The notes under the pieces were generated by a model. The model searched no databases, was not told the DNA's origin, and saw nothing but the letters and a program-made list of their open reading frames with translations. Below are positions 1-7,365 of a stretch of 17,455 bases of DNA, one piece after another (positions within the stretch are counted from its first letter, which is position 1; each line of letters begins with the position of its first letter). Both the position numbers and the translations under genes were made by a program. The stretch spans positions 1 to 17,455 of the forward strand of contig JADLFG010000077.1 of NCBI GenBank assembly GCA_020845695.1, given 5' to 3'. The DNA is from Thermoleophilia bacterium. GTDB lineage: Bacteria; Actinomycetota; Thermoleophilia; Gaiellales; Gaiellaceae.

Positions 1-113
1 CGCGCCAGCGTGGCCTCCTCTTCCACCGCCTGCTCGAGCAAGCCATGCAGATCGATCACGTCCCCGTCACCGCGATCGCCAGCGGTCGCCCATGAGCAGA
101 TAAGGGGCGTCAT
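1..113 (-). CDS. Possible start of a gene inside the repeat, running off the left end
   Basis: Read on the minus strand, an open frame starts with ATG at 113 and continues off the window (37 codons, MTPLICSWATAGDRG..., ending ...EQAVEEEATLAR). The last part, from about residue 18, looks like an amphipathic acidic helix. The same frame is present in the right copy at 17343-17455, also reading outward. I do not recognise the family. A transposase N-terminus is possible but only because the sequence is repeated. There is no convincing ribosome binding site, and the ATG lies only about 15 bp from the inferred element edge, so the start is uncertain. Confidence 0.3.
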   Translation of the reverse strand, partial: MTPLICSWATAGDRGDGDVIDLHGLLEQAVEEEATLA

Positions 114-127
114 CCGGATACCCCACT
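1..127. repeat. Left copy of a 127-bp inverted terminal repeat (contig-end repeat)
   Basis: Bases 1-127 are the exact reverse complement of 17329-17455. The match stops at 128 (C) against 17328 (whose complement is G). The length is the usual largest k of de Bruijn assemblers, so the repeat is most simply the shared graph node at the edge of a multicopy element. Read outward from the window the element begins AGTGGGGTATCCGGATGACG. Its identity is not recognisable from 127 bp. A mobile element is inferred because a coding sequence next to it is cut exactly at its edge. Confidence 0.9.
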
Positions 128-212
128 CGAGCTATATGGATTCCGCGACGGCGACCAACTCTGCCTGCAACTGGCGCGCGAGGGCATCGCGGGACCGAAT
201 CCGACCTCGTGC

Positions 213-1121
213 ATGTCCGTCGAGGAGCTTGAGAGCGGACCGCCCGCGCAAGTCGCGATCAGCGATCTGCCTTTCGGCAGCCAGGTCCTCCAGCGGAACG
301 AGGACGGCTACGTTCCGGCAAAGGCAAGCGTCACCTTCGGCTTCGCCAAGGACGAGATCACAGCTGTGAGCGTTGTCAGTGGCGCGGGCGAGATCCCCGC
401 ACTTCTCGCCTCGAACGCCTTTCTCGCGATCGTCGAGGATCCCCTGCTTGGAAGCCGCGTTCACACGATCGTGGCCCGCGATGCAGCGGGCCGCCCTCTC
501 ACGATCCCGATCGAGGTCGCCCCATTTGGGGACGAGGGTCCGTCCCATGGCTCACCGGGTGGGGCCCCGGGGCCCCGGGAGATCGAGCGGACCGTTCGCA
601 ACGGGACGATCGGCTGGATCACGCGGCGCGAGCATCGAGGGGAGCCATTCCCGTTGATAGAAAGCTTCGATCCGAGTCGGGTGCCGATGAAGGCAGCGAC
701 CATCTTCGCACGGGTCATCCGGCCCGACTCATCATCGCAAGTCCGGATCGCGTTGATCGTCGGGGACGCGTATCGGACCGGTACTTCCGACTCGGAAGGC
801 GAGCAGATCTGCTCGGTGGTGTTCGAGCCGCTCGGTCCGGAAACGCTCGGATGTTCGCCCCTTGGCAGTCTGTTCGCGAGCCGTCCCGTCAGCTACGGGC
901 TGAGCATGGGCAGCGGGGGCGACCAGTTCGTGACGCTCGCAGGACTGGCGTCCGACGAGGTCGCCGCGCTCGAGATCTACCTGGTGGCCGGCGAGAGGCG
1001 TGTGCTCCCCCTACTCGATAGTGCCTTTGCGAGCAAGGTCGCCCGGCGCGACTTCCCGATCAGGCTTGTCGCCCGAGACGACGCGCGGCGCGTGATCTTC
1101 ACGGAGGAGATCCTCGGGTGA
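213..1121 (+). CDS. Hypothetical protein, 5'-truncated, with two internal repeats
   Basis: Function unknown. The first available start codon gives 302 residues, but the same frame stays open and protein-like upstream to about 126 (LYGFRDGDQLCLQLAREG...), with no ATG, GTG or TTG before an in-frame TGA at 93-95. The real N-terminus is therefore missing, and the coding sense ends where the 127-bp repeat begins. The protein seems to hold two copies of one module. Each has a Cys-containing strand (DGDQLCLQL upstream of the ATG; EGEQICSVVF in the second copy) and ends in an Arg/Asp-rich strand (IVARDAAGRP; LVARDDARRV). A Gly/Pro linker (about residues 108-120) separates them. No signal peptide or membrane segment is visible in what remains. 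It could be a remnant rather than a working gene. Confidence 0.6.
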   Translation: MSVEELESGPPAQVAISDLPFGSQVLQRNEDGYVPAKASVTFGFAKDEITAVSVVSGAGEIPALLASNAFLAIVEDPLLGSRVHTIVARDAAGRPLTIPIEVAPFGDEGPSHGSPGGAPGPREIERTVRNGTIGWITRREHRGEPFPLIESFDPSRVPMKAATIFARVIRPDSSSQVRIALIVGDAYRTGTSDSEGEQICSVVFEPLGPETLGCSPLGSLFASRPVSYGLSMGSGGDQFVTLAGLASDEVAALEIYLVAGERRVLPLLDSAFASKVARRDFPIRLVARDDARRVIFTEEILG

Positions 1122-1234
1122 TCGTCGACGGCGCGCAGGAGCGGGTCTGCAGGGACGGAGATCGGCACCGGCTCGGCGGCGCCTACCGCGCGCCCGGAGC
1201 CTGTCAAGCCCGGTGAGACGCTTCGGATGGTCCC

Positions 1235-1332
1235 GGGGTCAGACCCCTTGATGCCGAGCGACTCAGATTCCGGGCACGAAGTCGCTTGCGACCACGCGAT
1301 GTAACGCGCGCCGAGGGCCGGGGTCTGACCCC
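1235..1332. repeat. Inverted pair of 13-bp palindromic motifs, REP-like
   Basis: GGGGTCAGACCCC at 1235-1247 and its exact reverse complement GGGGTCTGACCCC at 1320-1332 face each other across 72 bp. Each copy is itself an imperfect palindrome able to form a 5- to 6-bp stem. Similar GGGGTC-GACCCC motifs are known from REP-like elements moved by RAYT-type (IS200-like) transposases. No such transposase is in this window. Confidence 0.55.
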
Positions 1333-1474
1333 CTGAGGCGTCCGGTGCGGACATCGGGCGGAGCCGCCCGACCCGTGCGGACGAGACGATTCAGGGGCAG
1401 CCAGCGACCCGCCCTCGCGTGGCCGTGGCAGCCTCGCGGACCGAGACGGCGGCCGCATTGGCATGCCGCAAGGC

Positions 1475-1499
1475 GCCGGGCGGGGCGTCCTCGCCCGGC
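1475..1499 (-). terminator. Stem-loop ending the seven-gene minus-strand operon
   Basis: GCCGGGCG (1475-1482) pairs perfectly with CGCCCGGC (1492-1499) across a 9-nt loop, directly after the TenA-1 stop codon at 1501. There is no T-tract downstream on the minus strand, which is common for terminators in G+C-rich actinobacteria. It may instead protect the transcript's 3' end. Confidence 0.55.
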
Positions 1500-1500
1500 C

Positions 1501-2199
1501 CTACGCGAGCGGGTGGCGGGCGCGCACGTCCGGCCAGGTCTCGAGACCGTAGGCCATGTCCCAGAAGCCCCGCTCGAGCCGGGCGCTCATCGTGAACAAC
1601 TCCGAGAGGCGGGCCAGCTCCGGCTCCGGGGCGTCCCCGGCGAGCAGCTCGAAGTCGTCGCGCACCCGCCGCAAGACGGCGTCGTAGGACGGCTCGCCGA
1701 AGAAGCGGATCCACTCGGCGTAGACGGGATGGTCGTGGACGAGCCCCTCCCCGATCAGCGCCGAAGCGATGTCGCCGTAGCTCCAGGCGCAGGGGAGGAT
1801 CGCCGCCATGATCTCGAGCGCGCTCCCGCGCGTCGAAGTAGCGACGAGGAAGCCGGTGTAGGCGACGTTCGCGGGCGCCATCACATCGGCTCCGCCCCGG
1901 TCGGCAGCGCCGAGCTCGATCACCCGACGCAGGAGCTCGCGGTTCTCCGGCAGCTCCGTCTCGACGATGTTGACAAGGTCGGCCGTGAACGCGGCCATCG
2001 TGGCGGCGTCGGGCGCCTTCGACGCTCCGATCGCCATCGCCCGGGCGTACTCGGGCAGGTACATCAGGTTCTGCTCGACGTAGAAGCGGAACTTCTCCGG
2101 CGGCAGCGTGCCCGCGGCGAGCTCGCGGACGAACGGGTGCGCGTGGAGCCCGTCCCAGACGCGGGCGCAGTCGTCGCGCAGGCGCTCGCAGACGTTCAC
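1501..2199 (-). CDS. tenA: TenA-family aminopyrimidine aminohydrolase / thiaminase II homologue, copy 1, with an altered pyrimidine-binding residue
   Basis: TenA (thiaminase II) enzymes release the hydroxymethylpyrimidine moiety from thiamine or aminomethylpyrimidine in the cytoplasm. With the GTG start at 2199 the protein has 232 residues, normal for the family. The nucleophile Cys137 lies in LPCAWSY, the C-terminal Glu209 in SARLERGFWDMAY, and Tyr-Trp in VYAEWIRFF is conserved. The Asp that corresponds to B. subtilis TenA Asp44 is Asn44 here (VEQNLMYL), while the two other copies in this window keep Asp. The GTG start is chosen because NVCERLRDDC then lines up from the first residue with the start of copy 2 (SFCDSLRDGC) and gives a 4-bp GTGA overlap with the upstream gene. 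An ATG at 2214 is the alternative. It is the last gene of the operon. Family assignment is firm; substrate is not, because of Asn44. Confidence 0.9.
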   Translation of the reverse strand: MNVCERLRDDCARVWDGLHAHPFVRELAAGTLPPEKFRFYVEQNLMYLPEYARAMAIGASKAPDAATMAAFTADLVNIVETELPENRELLRRVIELGAADRGGADVMAPANVAYTGFLVATSTRGSALEIMAAILPCAWSYGDIASALIGEGLVHDHPVYAEWIRFFGEPSYDAVLRRVRDDFELLAGDAPEPELARLSELFTMSARLERGFWDMAYGLETWPDVRARHPLA

Positions 2200-3176
2200 G
2201 CCGGCCCGAAGCATAGACGCGCGAAGCGGGCGATCGTCTCGCGCTTGTCGGCGCCGAGCGGGAACACGCTCATCCCGCCAACGCCCGCCTCGCGCAGCCA
2301 GTCGAGCTTCTCGAGCGCCTGCGCGGGCGTGCCGCAGAACGCGATCTTGCGGACGAGCTCGTCGGGAATCAGTCGGGCCGCCTCACGCGCGTGCTGGAAC
2401 TCACCGCCCGTGTAGGCGGCGCTGACCGACGCGATCAGCTCGTCGCTCATCCCGGCCAGCCGGGCGTAGTCGGGTGCCGTCTTCGGAAACCACGCCGCGA
2501 TCGTCCGGGCGGAGTCGAGCGCGGCCTCCCCGTCGTCGGAGATCGCCCCGTAGAGGAAGAGCGTCTCGTCGAACGCGGGGCGCCCGCCGGCCGCCCGCCC
2601 GCGCGCCACGTGCTCGCGCGCGAACGCGAGCCCCTCCGGGAACAGGCCCGCGAGCAGGATCAGGCCGTCCGCGACCTCGCCGGTCAGCTCGAGCGCGCGC
2701 GGGCGGCTCGCCGAGATGTAGACCGGCGGCTCCTCCACCGCCGAGCGCAGGTGTGCCCCGACCAGCCGCCAGCGCCCGACCTCCCCGTCGACCGTCTCGC
2801 CGCGCCACAGCCGCCGCGCCACCTCGATCGTGTCCCGGAGCGTCGCCACCTTCGCCATCGGCAACCCCAGCTCATACAGCGGCCGGTCGCCGACCCCGAG
2901 CCCGCAGGCCACCCGGCCGGGAGCGAGTTGGACGAGGGAGCGAAACGCGTTCGCGGTGATCGCCGGGTGGCGCGTGAGCGGGTTCGTGACCGCCGTCCCG
3001 ACCGCGATTCTGGACGTCGCCTGGAGCGCCAGGGTGGCGTAGACGTAGCAGTCGCCCGCGTGTAGCGACGAGTCGGTGATCCAGAGGTTGTCGAAGCCGA
3101 GTTGCTCGACCCAGCAGACGAGCTCGACCCATTCGGCCGGCTCGTACGTTCCCTGGAGCGTGACGCCGTAGCGCAT
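2196..3176 (-). CDS. LLM-class (luciferase-like) flavin/F420-dependent oxidoreductase
   Basis: 326-residue luciferase-like TIM-barrel protein of the bacterial luciferase/Mer superfamily. Family features seen are an N-terminal barrel strand (MRYGVTLQG), LGFDNLWITDSSL (27-38), the TNPLTRHP strand-turn (64-71), ACGLGVGDRPLYELG (90-104), SASRPRALELTGEVADG (155-171) and a C-terminal IAFCGTP segment. These match F420- or FMN-dependent members such as methylene-tetrahydromethanopterin reductase relatives. The cofactor cannot be settled by eye. The pyrimidine monooxygenase RutA belongs to the same superfamily, which makes a pyrimidine-oxidising role conceivable in this context. The start ATG overlaps the upstream TAA by one base (TAATG), and its own stop overlaps TenA-1, so the proteins are probably translationally coupled. 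Confidence 0.88.
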   Translation of the reverse strand: MRYGVTLQGTYEPAEWVELVCWVEQLGFDNLWITDSSLHAGDCYVYATLALQATSRIAVGTAVTNPLTRHPAITANAFRSLVQLAPGRVACGLGVGDRPLYELGLPMAKVATLRDTIEVARRLWRGETVDGEVGRWRLVGAHLRSAVEEPPVYISASRPRALELTGEVADGLILLAGLFPEGLAFAREHVARGRAAGGRPAFDETLFLYGAISDDGEAALDSARTIAAWFPKTAPDYARLAGMSDELIASVSAAYTGGEFQHAREAARLIPDELVRKIAFCGTPAQALEKLDWLREAGVGGMSVFPLGADKRETIARFARLCFGPA

Positions 3177-4195
3177 TACCAGACGATCACGTTGCGACCG
3201 CGCACCTGGCGCGCCTTCAGCCGCTCGAGCGCGGTCCCGATCTCGGCCAGCGGGTAGCGCGTGTCGATCGTCGCGTGGAGGCGCCCGTCGGCGGCAAGTC
3301 GAATCGCGGTCTCGAGATCGCGACGCGACGCCGCCACCGAGGTCACGACCTGGATCTCCGACAGGATCAGCTCGATCGGGTGGACGTCCAGGTGCTCGCC
3401 CGTGTAGCCGATAATCACGAGCTTGCCGCCGCGCCCGAGCGAGCGGATGCCCGCGAGCAGCGTCTCGCCCGTGCCGACAAGCTCGATGTAGTGGTCGGCG
3501 CCCGCGCCGGCGGTCAGCGCGCGAACGCGGTCGGGGAGCGCGTCGTAGCCTTCGCCGCCCGCGAGCACGATCGCGGCGGTCGCGCCCGCCTCGGCGGCGA
3601 GGCCGGCCCGCTCGTCGGTGTCCGCGACCGCGATCACGCGGGCGCCGGCGGCCACGACGACCTGGATCGCCATCAGGCCGACACCGCCGACGCCATCGAC
3701 GACGACCGTGTCGCCAAGCGCGATCCCCGCCAGCCGGGACGCGTGCACCGCCGACATGCCGCTGCACGCGAGCAGCGCCCCCGCCTCGAACGAGACGCTG
3801 TCCGGCAGCGGCACGAGGTTTCCCGCCGGCACCCGGACGACGTCGGCGAAGCCGCCTGGCAGCGAGAAGCCGAGCTGCCCGACCGGGTCGACGCAGAGCG
3901 ACTCGCGCTGGCTCAGGCAGGGGCGGCAGGAGCCGCAGCCGACCATGTTGTAGACGGCGACCCGGTCGCCCGGCGCGACCCCGGAGCCAGCCGGGGCCTC
4001 GAGCACGACTCCGGCGCTCTCGTGGCCGAGGACGAAGCGATCGCTCGGCGGCGGGATCGCCCCCTCCATGAAGTGGAGCTCGGTCCCGCAGACGCCGGCG
4101 GCCTTCGCCTCGACCAGGGCCCACCCGTCGGCGACGGGGTCGGCCACGTCCTCGACCCGCACCTCGCCACCTTCAACCAGCACGGCTGCCTTCAT
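3176..4195 (-). CDS. Zinc-dependent medium-chain alcohol dehydrogenase
   Basis: 339-residue MDR-family NAD(P)-dependent dehydrogenase, expected to oxidise a primary or secondary alcohol in the cytoplasm. Catalytic zinc ligand candidates are Cys36 (GVCGTEL) and the GHESAG motif (His58, Glu59). Four structural-zinc cysteines are Cys87, Cys90, Cys93 and Cys101. The Rossmann loop is VDGVGGVGLMA, and the C-terminal half has the usual IELVGTGETL and GGKLVIIGYTG strands. The ATG at 4195 overlaps the TenA-2 stop as ATGA, and AAGGAGGTGGC just before it, inside the end of tenA-2, is a strong ribosome binding site. Its position between two tenA genes and downstream of an aldehyde dehydrogenase suggests oxidation of the hydroxymethyl group of HMP or a related alcohol; that substrate is inference. 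Confidence 0.93.
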   Translation of the reverse strand: MKAAVLVEGGEVRVEDVADPVADGWALVEAKAAGVCGTELHFMEGAIPPPSDRFVLGHESAGVVLEAPAGSGVAPGDRVAVYNMVGCGSCRPCLSQRESLCVDPVGQLGFSLPGGFADVVRVPAGNLVPLPDSVSFEAGALLACSGMSAVHASRLAGIALGDTVVVDGVGGVGLMAIQVVVAAGARVIAVADTDERAGLAAEAGATAAIVLAGGEGYDALPDRVRALTAGAGADHYIELVGTGETLLAGIRSLGRGGKLVIIGYTGEHLDVHPIELILSEIQVVTSVAASRRDLETAIRLAADGRLHATIDTRYPLAEIGTALERLKARQVRGRNVIVW

Positions 4196-4875
4196 GCCAC
4201 CTCCTTGAGATCGGGCCACTGCTCGAACCGGTACGCCATCTCCCAGAAGGCGTGCTCGAGCCGCGTGCTCATCGTAAAGACGTCCTGGAGCCGCCGCCGC
4301 TCGCCCTCGCCGAGGCCGGCCGCGAGGCGGTCGAGCGTGGCGCGGCGCCCGGCGATCACCTCCACGTACTCGTCGCTCGCGAAGAAGCCGACCCAGCTCG
4401 CGTAGATCGGATGGTCCCGGAGCTCCCCGGCCAGGGCGACCGCGATCTCGGCGTAGCTCCACGTGCAGGGCAGGAGCACCGTCATGATCTCGAGCGTGCC
4501 GCCGCGAGCCGCCGTCGACACGAGGTAGCCGGCGTAGGCGACCGTCGCCGGCGCCGGCGCGAGCGAGCCGCCGCGGTCGGCGGCACCCAGCGCGACGACC
4601 CGGGCGAGCAGCTTCCGGTTCGACTCGAGCTCGCGGCCGCTGACCGCCGCCAGCTCCTCGGCGAAATGATCGAGCTCGGCGTCGTCGCGGGCGCGGGCCA
4701 CCCCGAGCGCGACCGCCCGGGCCAGCTCGGGCAGAAAGAAGATGTCCTGCTCGAGGAAGAAGCGAAACCGCTCCGGCGCGAGCGTCCCGTCCGCGAGCTC
4801 GCGCAGGAACGGGTGGCGGTGGAGCCCCTGCCAGAGCTCCCCGCAACCGTCCCGGAGCGAGTCGCAGAACGACAT
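4192..4875 (-). CDS. tenA: TenA-family aminopyrimidine aminohydrolase / thiaminase II homologue, copy 2
   Basis: 227-residue TenA-family protein with the complete set of recognisable active-site residues: Asp44 (FLEQDIFFL), Tyr114 in VAYAGYL, nucleophile Cys137 in LPCTWSYAEI, Tyr158/Trp161 in IYASWVGFF and Glu207 in STRLEHAFWEMAY. It should hydrolyse an aminopyrimidine to the hydroxymethylpyrimidine with loss of ammonia, or cleave thiamine. The ATG overlaps the aldehyde dehydrogenase stop (TGATG at 4875) and the stop overlaps the alcohol dehydrogenase start. Of the three copies, this one and copy 1 share the same N-terminal layout and a DRGG segment after LGAA (about residues 97-103), so they look like a duplication pair; copy 3 is more distant. 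Confidence 0.93.
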   Translation of the reverse strand: MSFCDSLRDGCGELWQGLHRHPFLRELADGTLAPERFRFFLEQDIFFLPELARAVALGVARARDDAELDHFAEELAAVSGRELESNRKLLARVVALGAADRGGSLAPAPATVAYAGYLVSTAARGGTLEIMTVLLPCTWSYAEIAVALAGELRDHPIYASWVGFFASDEYVEVIAGRRATLDRLAAGLGEGERRRLQDVFTMSTRLEHAFWEMAYRFEQWPDLKEVA

Positions 4876-6359
4876 CAGGCGAGATCGACCCAGACCGTCT
4901 TCGTCTGCAGGTAGAGCTCGAGCGCCTCCCGCCCGAGCTCCTTGCCGTAGCCGGACAGCTTGAAGCCACCGTAGGGGACGGCCGCGTCGAACATCCCGTA
5001 CGTGTTGACCCAGACCGTGCCGGCCTCGAGCGCAGCCGCGACCCGGTGGGCCCGCTTGACGTCGCGCGTCCAGACGCCGGCGGCGAGGCCGAACCGTGTG
5101 TCGTTGGCCGCTGCCACCACCTCGTCCTCGTCGGCGAAGGACGCGACCATCGCGACCGGGCCGAAGATCTCCTCGCGCATCACCCGCATCCCCGGCTCGA
5201 CGTCGGTGAAGACGGTCGGACGAACGAAGTAGCCCTCGCCGAGCCCCTCTCCGCTCGCGCGCTCGCCGCCGTAGACGACGCGGGCGCCCTCGTCGCGTCC
5301 GGACGCGATGTAGCCGGTGACGCGCTCGAGCTGCTCCTGGCTGACGAGCGGCCCCATGTCCGTACCCGGATCGAGGCCGTTCCCGAGCCGGATCCCGCGG
5401 GCGCGCTCGGCCAGGCGCTCGACGAACTCGTCGCGGATCCGCTCGTGCGCGTAGATCCGGGCGCCGGCGATGCAGCACTGGCCCTGGTTGAAGAAGACGG
5501 CGCCGTGCGCGCCGGCGAGCGCCGCGTCGAGGTCGGCGTCGTCGAAGACGATGTTCGGGGACTTGCCGCCGAGCTCGAGCGAGACCCGCTTGAGGTTGCC
5601 CTTCGAGGCCTCGACGATCTTCTGGCCGGTCGTGTGCTCGCCCGTGAACGTGACCTTGTCGACGCCGGGGTGCGCGGCGAGCGGCGCGCCGGCGGTCTCG
5701 CCGAAGCCGGTGACGATGTTGACGACCCCGGGCGGGAAGCCGACCTCGCGGGTCAGCTCCGCGAGCCGAAGCGCGGAGAGCGGCGTCTGCTCGGCGGGCT
5801 TGAGCACGACCGTGCAGCCGGCCGCGAGCGACGGGCCGAGCTTGTAGCCGCACATGAGCAGCGGGAAGTTCCAGGGAATGATCGCGCCGACGACGCCGAC
5901 CGGCTCCCGGCGCGTGTAGACGTGGAAGTCCCCGTAGGAGGGCGTCGCGACCGCACCCTCGATCTTGGTCGTCCACCCCGCGTAGTAGCGAAAGAGCGCC
6001 GAGCAGAGCGGGACGTCGACCGCGAGCGCCTCGCCCGCCGGCTTGCCGTTGTCGAGCGTCTCGAGCTGCGCCAGCTCGTCCGCGAGCTCGGCAAGCCGCG
6101 TGCCGAGGTTCCAGAGCAGCTCGGCGCGGGCCGCCGGCGCGAGCGCGCGCCAGGCTGGCAGCGCCTCCCGGGCCGCCCGCACGGCAGCGTCGACGTCGGC
6201 GGGACCGGCCGACGGGGCGGTGGCGATCACCTCGCCCGTCGCCGGGTTGACGACGTCGAAGCGCTCCCCGCTCGCGGGCGCGATCTCCTCGCCGCCGATC
6301 AGAAGACCGTGCTCCCGGGTGAGGAAGCTGGAGACCCCATCGAGCACCTGCGTCGTCAT
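4875..6359 (-). CDS. NAD(P)-dependent aldehyde dehydrogenase
   Basis: 494-residue member of the ALDH superfamily, close in type to betaine/phenylacetaldehyde/gamma-aminobutyraldehyde dehydrogenases. It shows Asn164 (IIPWNFPL), the cofactor lysine in VVLKPAEQTPLSA, VTFTGEHTTGQ in place of the usual FTGS, the general base Glu262 (SLELGGKSPNIV) and the nucleophile Cys296 in FFNQGQCCIAG, plus the C-terminal EEIFGPV and PYGGFKLSGYGKELG segments. It should oxidise an aldehyde to its acid. The ATG at 6359 has AGAGGTGA about 6 nt upstream. Together with the downstream alcohol dehydrogenase it makes a plausible CH2OH to CHO to COOH couple; the true aldehyde is unknown. Confidence 0.95.
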   Translation of the reverse strand: MTTQVLDGVSSFLTREHGLLIGGEEIAPASGERFDVVNPATGEVIATAPSAGPADVDAAVRAAREALPAWRALAPAARAELLWNLGTRLAELADELAQLETLDNGKPAGEALAVDVPLCSALFRYYAGWTTKIEGAVATPSYGDFHVYTRREPVGVVGAIIPWNFPLLMCGYKLGPSLAAGCTVVLKPAEQTPLSALRLAELTREVGFPPGVVNIVTGFGETAGAPLAAHPGVDKVTFTGEHTTGQKIVEASKGNLKRVSLELGGKSPNIVFDDADLDAALAGAHGAVFFNQGQCCIAGARIYAHERIRDEFVERLAERARGIRLGNGLDPGTDMGPLVSQEQLERVTGYIASGRDEGARVVYGGERASGEGLGEGYFVRPTVFTDVEPGMRVMREEIFGPVAMVASFADEDEVVAAANDTRFGLAAGVWTRDVKRAHRVAAALEAGTVWVNTYGMFDAAVPYGGFKLSGYGKELGREALELYLQTKTVWVDLA

Positions 6360-6396
6360 CGTCGTCACCTCTCGGGTCGTTCGTGGATTTCGCGGC

Positions 6397-7365
6397 TCAG
6401 TCTCCGCGCGGGTCGAGCGGCACTCCGTCGAGCGCGAGCACGGCGTCGAGCAGCACGCAGTCGATGTGCGAGCGCGCGTCGACCGAGCCGCCGTAGGCGA
6501 CGTTGTTGCCGAGCGCGACGTGCGCCCCGCCGACGATCCCCTCGAGCTCGAGCGCGGAGCCACCCGGGCGCGAGCGGGGATTGAGACCGACGGAGACCTC
6601 GGCGAGGCTGGTCATCCGCTCGTCGCCCGCCCGCTCGATCGCATCCTCGAGTCGCCATGCCTCGGGCCCGGCGATACCCATCAGCCGGCCGGCCGCGAAG
6701 CGAAGCTCGACCGGGCTCGCAAGCTGGTCTGGACCGAGGAAGAGCAACGAGCCGTCGACGACGACGCGGCCCTCGGCCGTCCCCTCGAGCGGGCTCGCGC
6801 CGACCTCCACATCGGGCGGGGCAGCGTAGGCGCCGGCCGTGTCCGCGACGCCCCAGAGCGGCCGCCCGCGCCGCCCCTCGAAGCTGCCGCGCAGGTCTGT
6901 GCCGGCCGCGCTCGTGAGGTGGAACTCGGTGGCCGCGTCGAAACGCTCCGCGAGCCGCCGGGCGCGTTCGCCGAGCGCTGGGAAGTCGGCCGCGAACGGG
7001 CCGCCGGGACGGAGCGTCCGCCAGCTCAGGCCCGGGACCGTGAGGTAGCGGGCGCCGCGCGCGCAGGCGTCGCGGCGCGCGCGGCAGGAGCCGACGAAGA
7101 CGGAGGTCAGCTCGAAGACGACGTCGGCCTCGAGCATGGCGGCTCCGACCGCCGCGGGCGGCTCGTCGCCGGGCAGGTCGGCCGGGGCGAACGAGACCGC
7201 GACGACGCCGGCTCCGAGCGTTCGCAGCGTCGCCGCGAGCGCGGCCGCGAGCCCGCCGTCGGCAGCGAAGTCAGTGACGATCAGCGCGCGCTCGCCTGCC
7301 CGGACGCCCGCGCACGTCGTGGCGAGCACGCGCAGCGCGTCCAGGCAGTCGAGCCGGCTAGCCAC
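6397..7365 (-). CDS. M29 aminopeptidase-like / NicX (2,5-dihydroxypyridine dioxygenase)-like metalloprotein
   Basis: 322 residues. The C-terminal half has the hallmarks of the family that unites M29 leucyl aminopeptidases and the pyridine ring-opening dioxygenase NicX: AGTDLRGSFEG (154-164), LEGTAEGRVVVDGSL (193-207), Glu256 in AEVSVGLNP, His282 in GGAHVALGNN and the His-x-Asp pair His300/Asp302 in ARSHIDCVLLD. NicX uses two His and one Asp, with a His-x-Asp motif, to hold iron. By eye I cannot decide between peptidase, amidohydrolase and dioxygenase. It starts with GTG at 7365, overlaps the upstream gene by 8 bp, and is followed by 37 bp before the aldehyde dehydrogenase. Context favours a small heterocyclic or amide substrate over peptides; that is inference. 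Confidence 0.7.
   Translation of the reverse strand: MASRLDCLDALRVLATTCAGVRAGERALIVTDFAADGGLAAALAATLRTLGAGVVAVSFAPADLPGDEPPAAVGAAMLEADVVFELTSVFVGSCRARRDACARGARYLTVPGLSWRTLRPGGPFAADFPALGERARRLAERFDAATEFHLTSAAGTDLRGSFEGRRGRPLWGVADTAGAYAAPPDVEVGASPLEGTAEGRVVVDGSLLFLGPDQLASPVELRFAAGRLMGIAGPEAWRLEDAIERAGDERMTSLAEVSVGLNPRSRPGGSALELEGIVGGAHVALGNNVAYGGSVDARSHIDCVLLDAVLALDGVPLDPRGD

Larger units (their letters stand above)
1122..1500. other. Non-coding stretch between the truncated gene and the minus-strand operon
   Basis: No convincing gene is seen. It holds two inverted 13-bp palindromic motifs (1235-1247 and 1320-1332), a short perfect inverted repeat TCGGGCGG/CCGCCCGA at 1354-1371 flanked by direct copies of GTGCGGAC (about 1345 and 1375), and a stem-loop at 1475-1499 that probably ends the operon on the minus strand. 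The density of palindromes suggests a degenerate REP-like element. Confidence 0.6.

Noticed and set aside
2200..2214. ATG 2214 as start of tenA-1
   Set aside because: The paralogue alignment and the GTGA overlap favour GTG 2199; the ATG is kept only as an alternative.
1345..2415. Long plus-strand open frame opposite tenA-1 and the luciferase-like gene
   Set aside because: Arg/Ala/Gly-rich antisense translation with no family motifs; the opposite strand holds a clear TenA gene. The same applies to 3275-4405, 5046-6584, 6043-7560 and 7136-8575.
3177..4124. N-terminal extension of the luciferase-like gene back to 4124
   Set aside because: The extension is an Arg-rich out-of-frame reading of the alcohol dehydrogenase gene; the family start is at ATG 3176.
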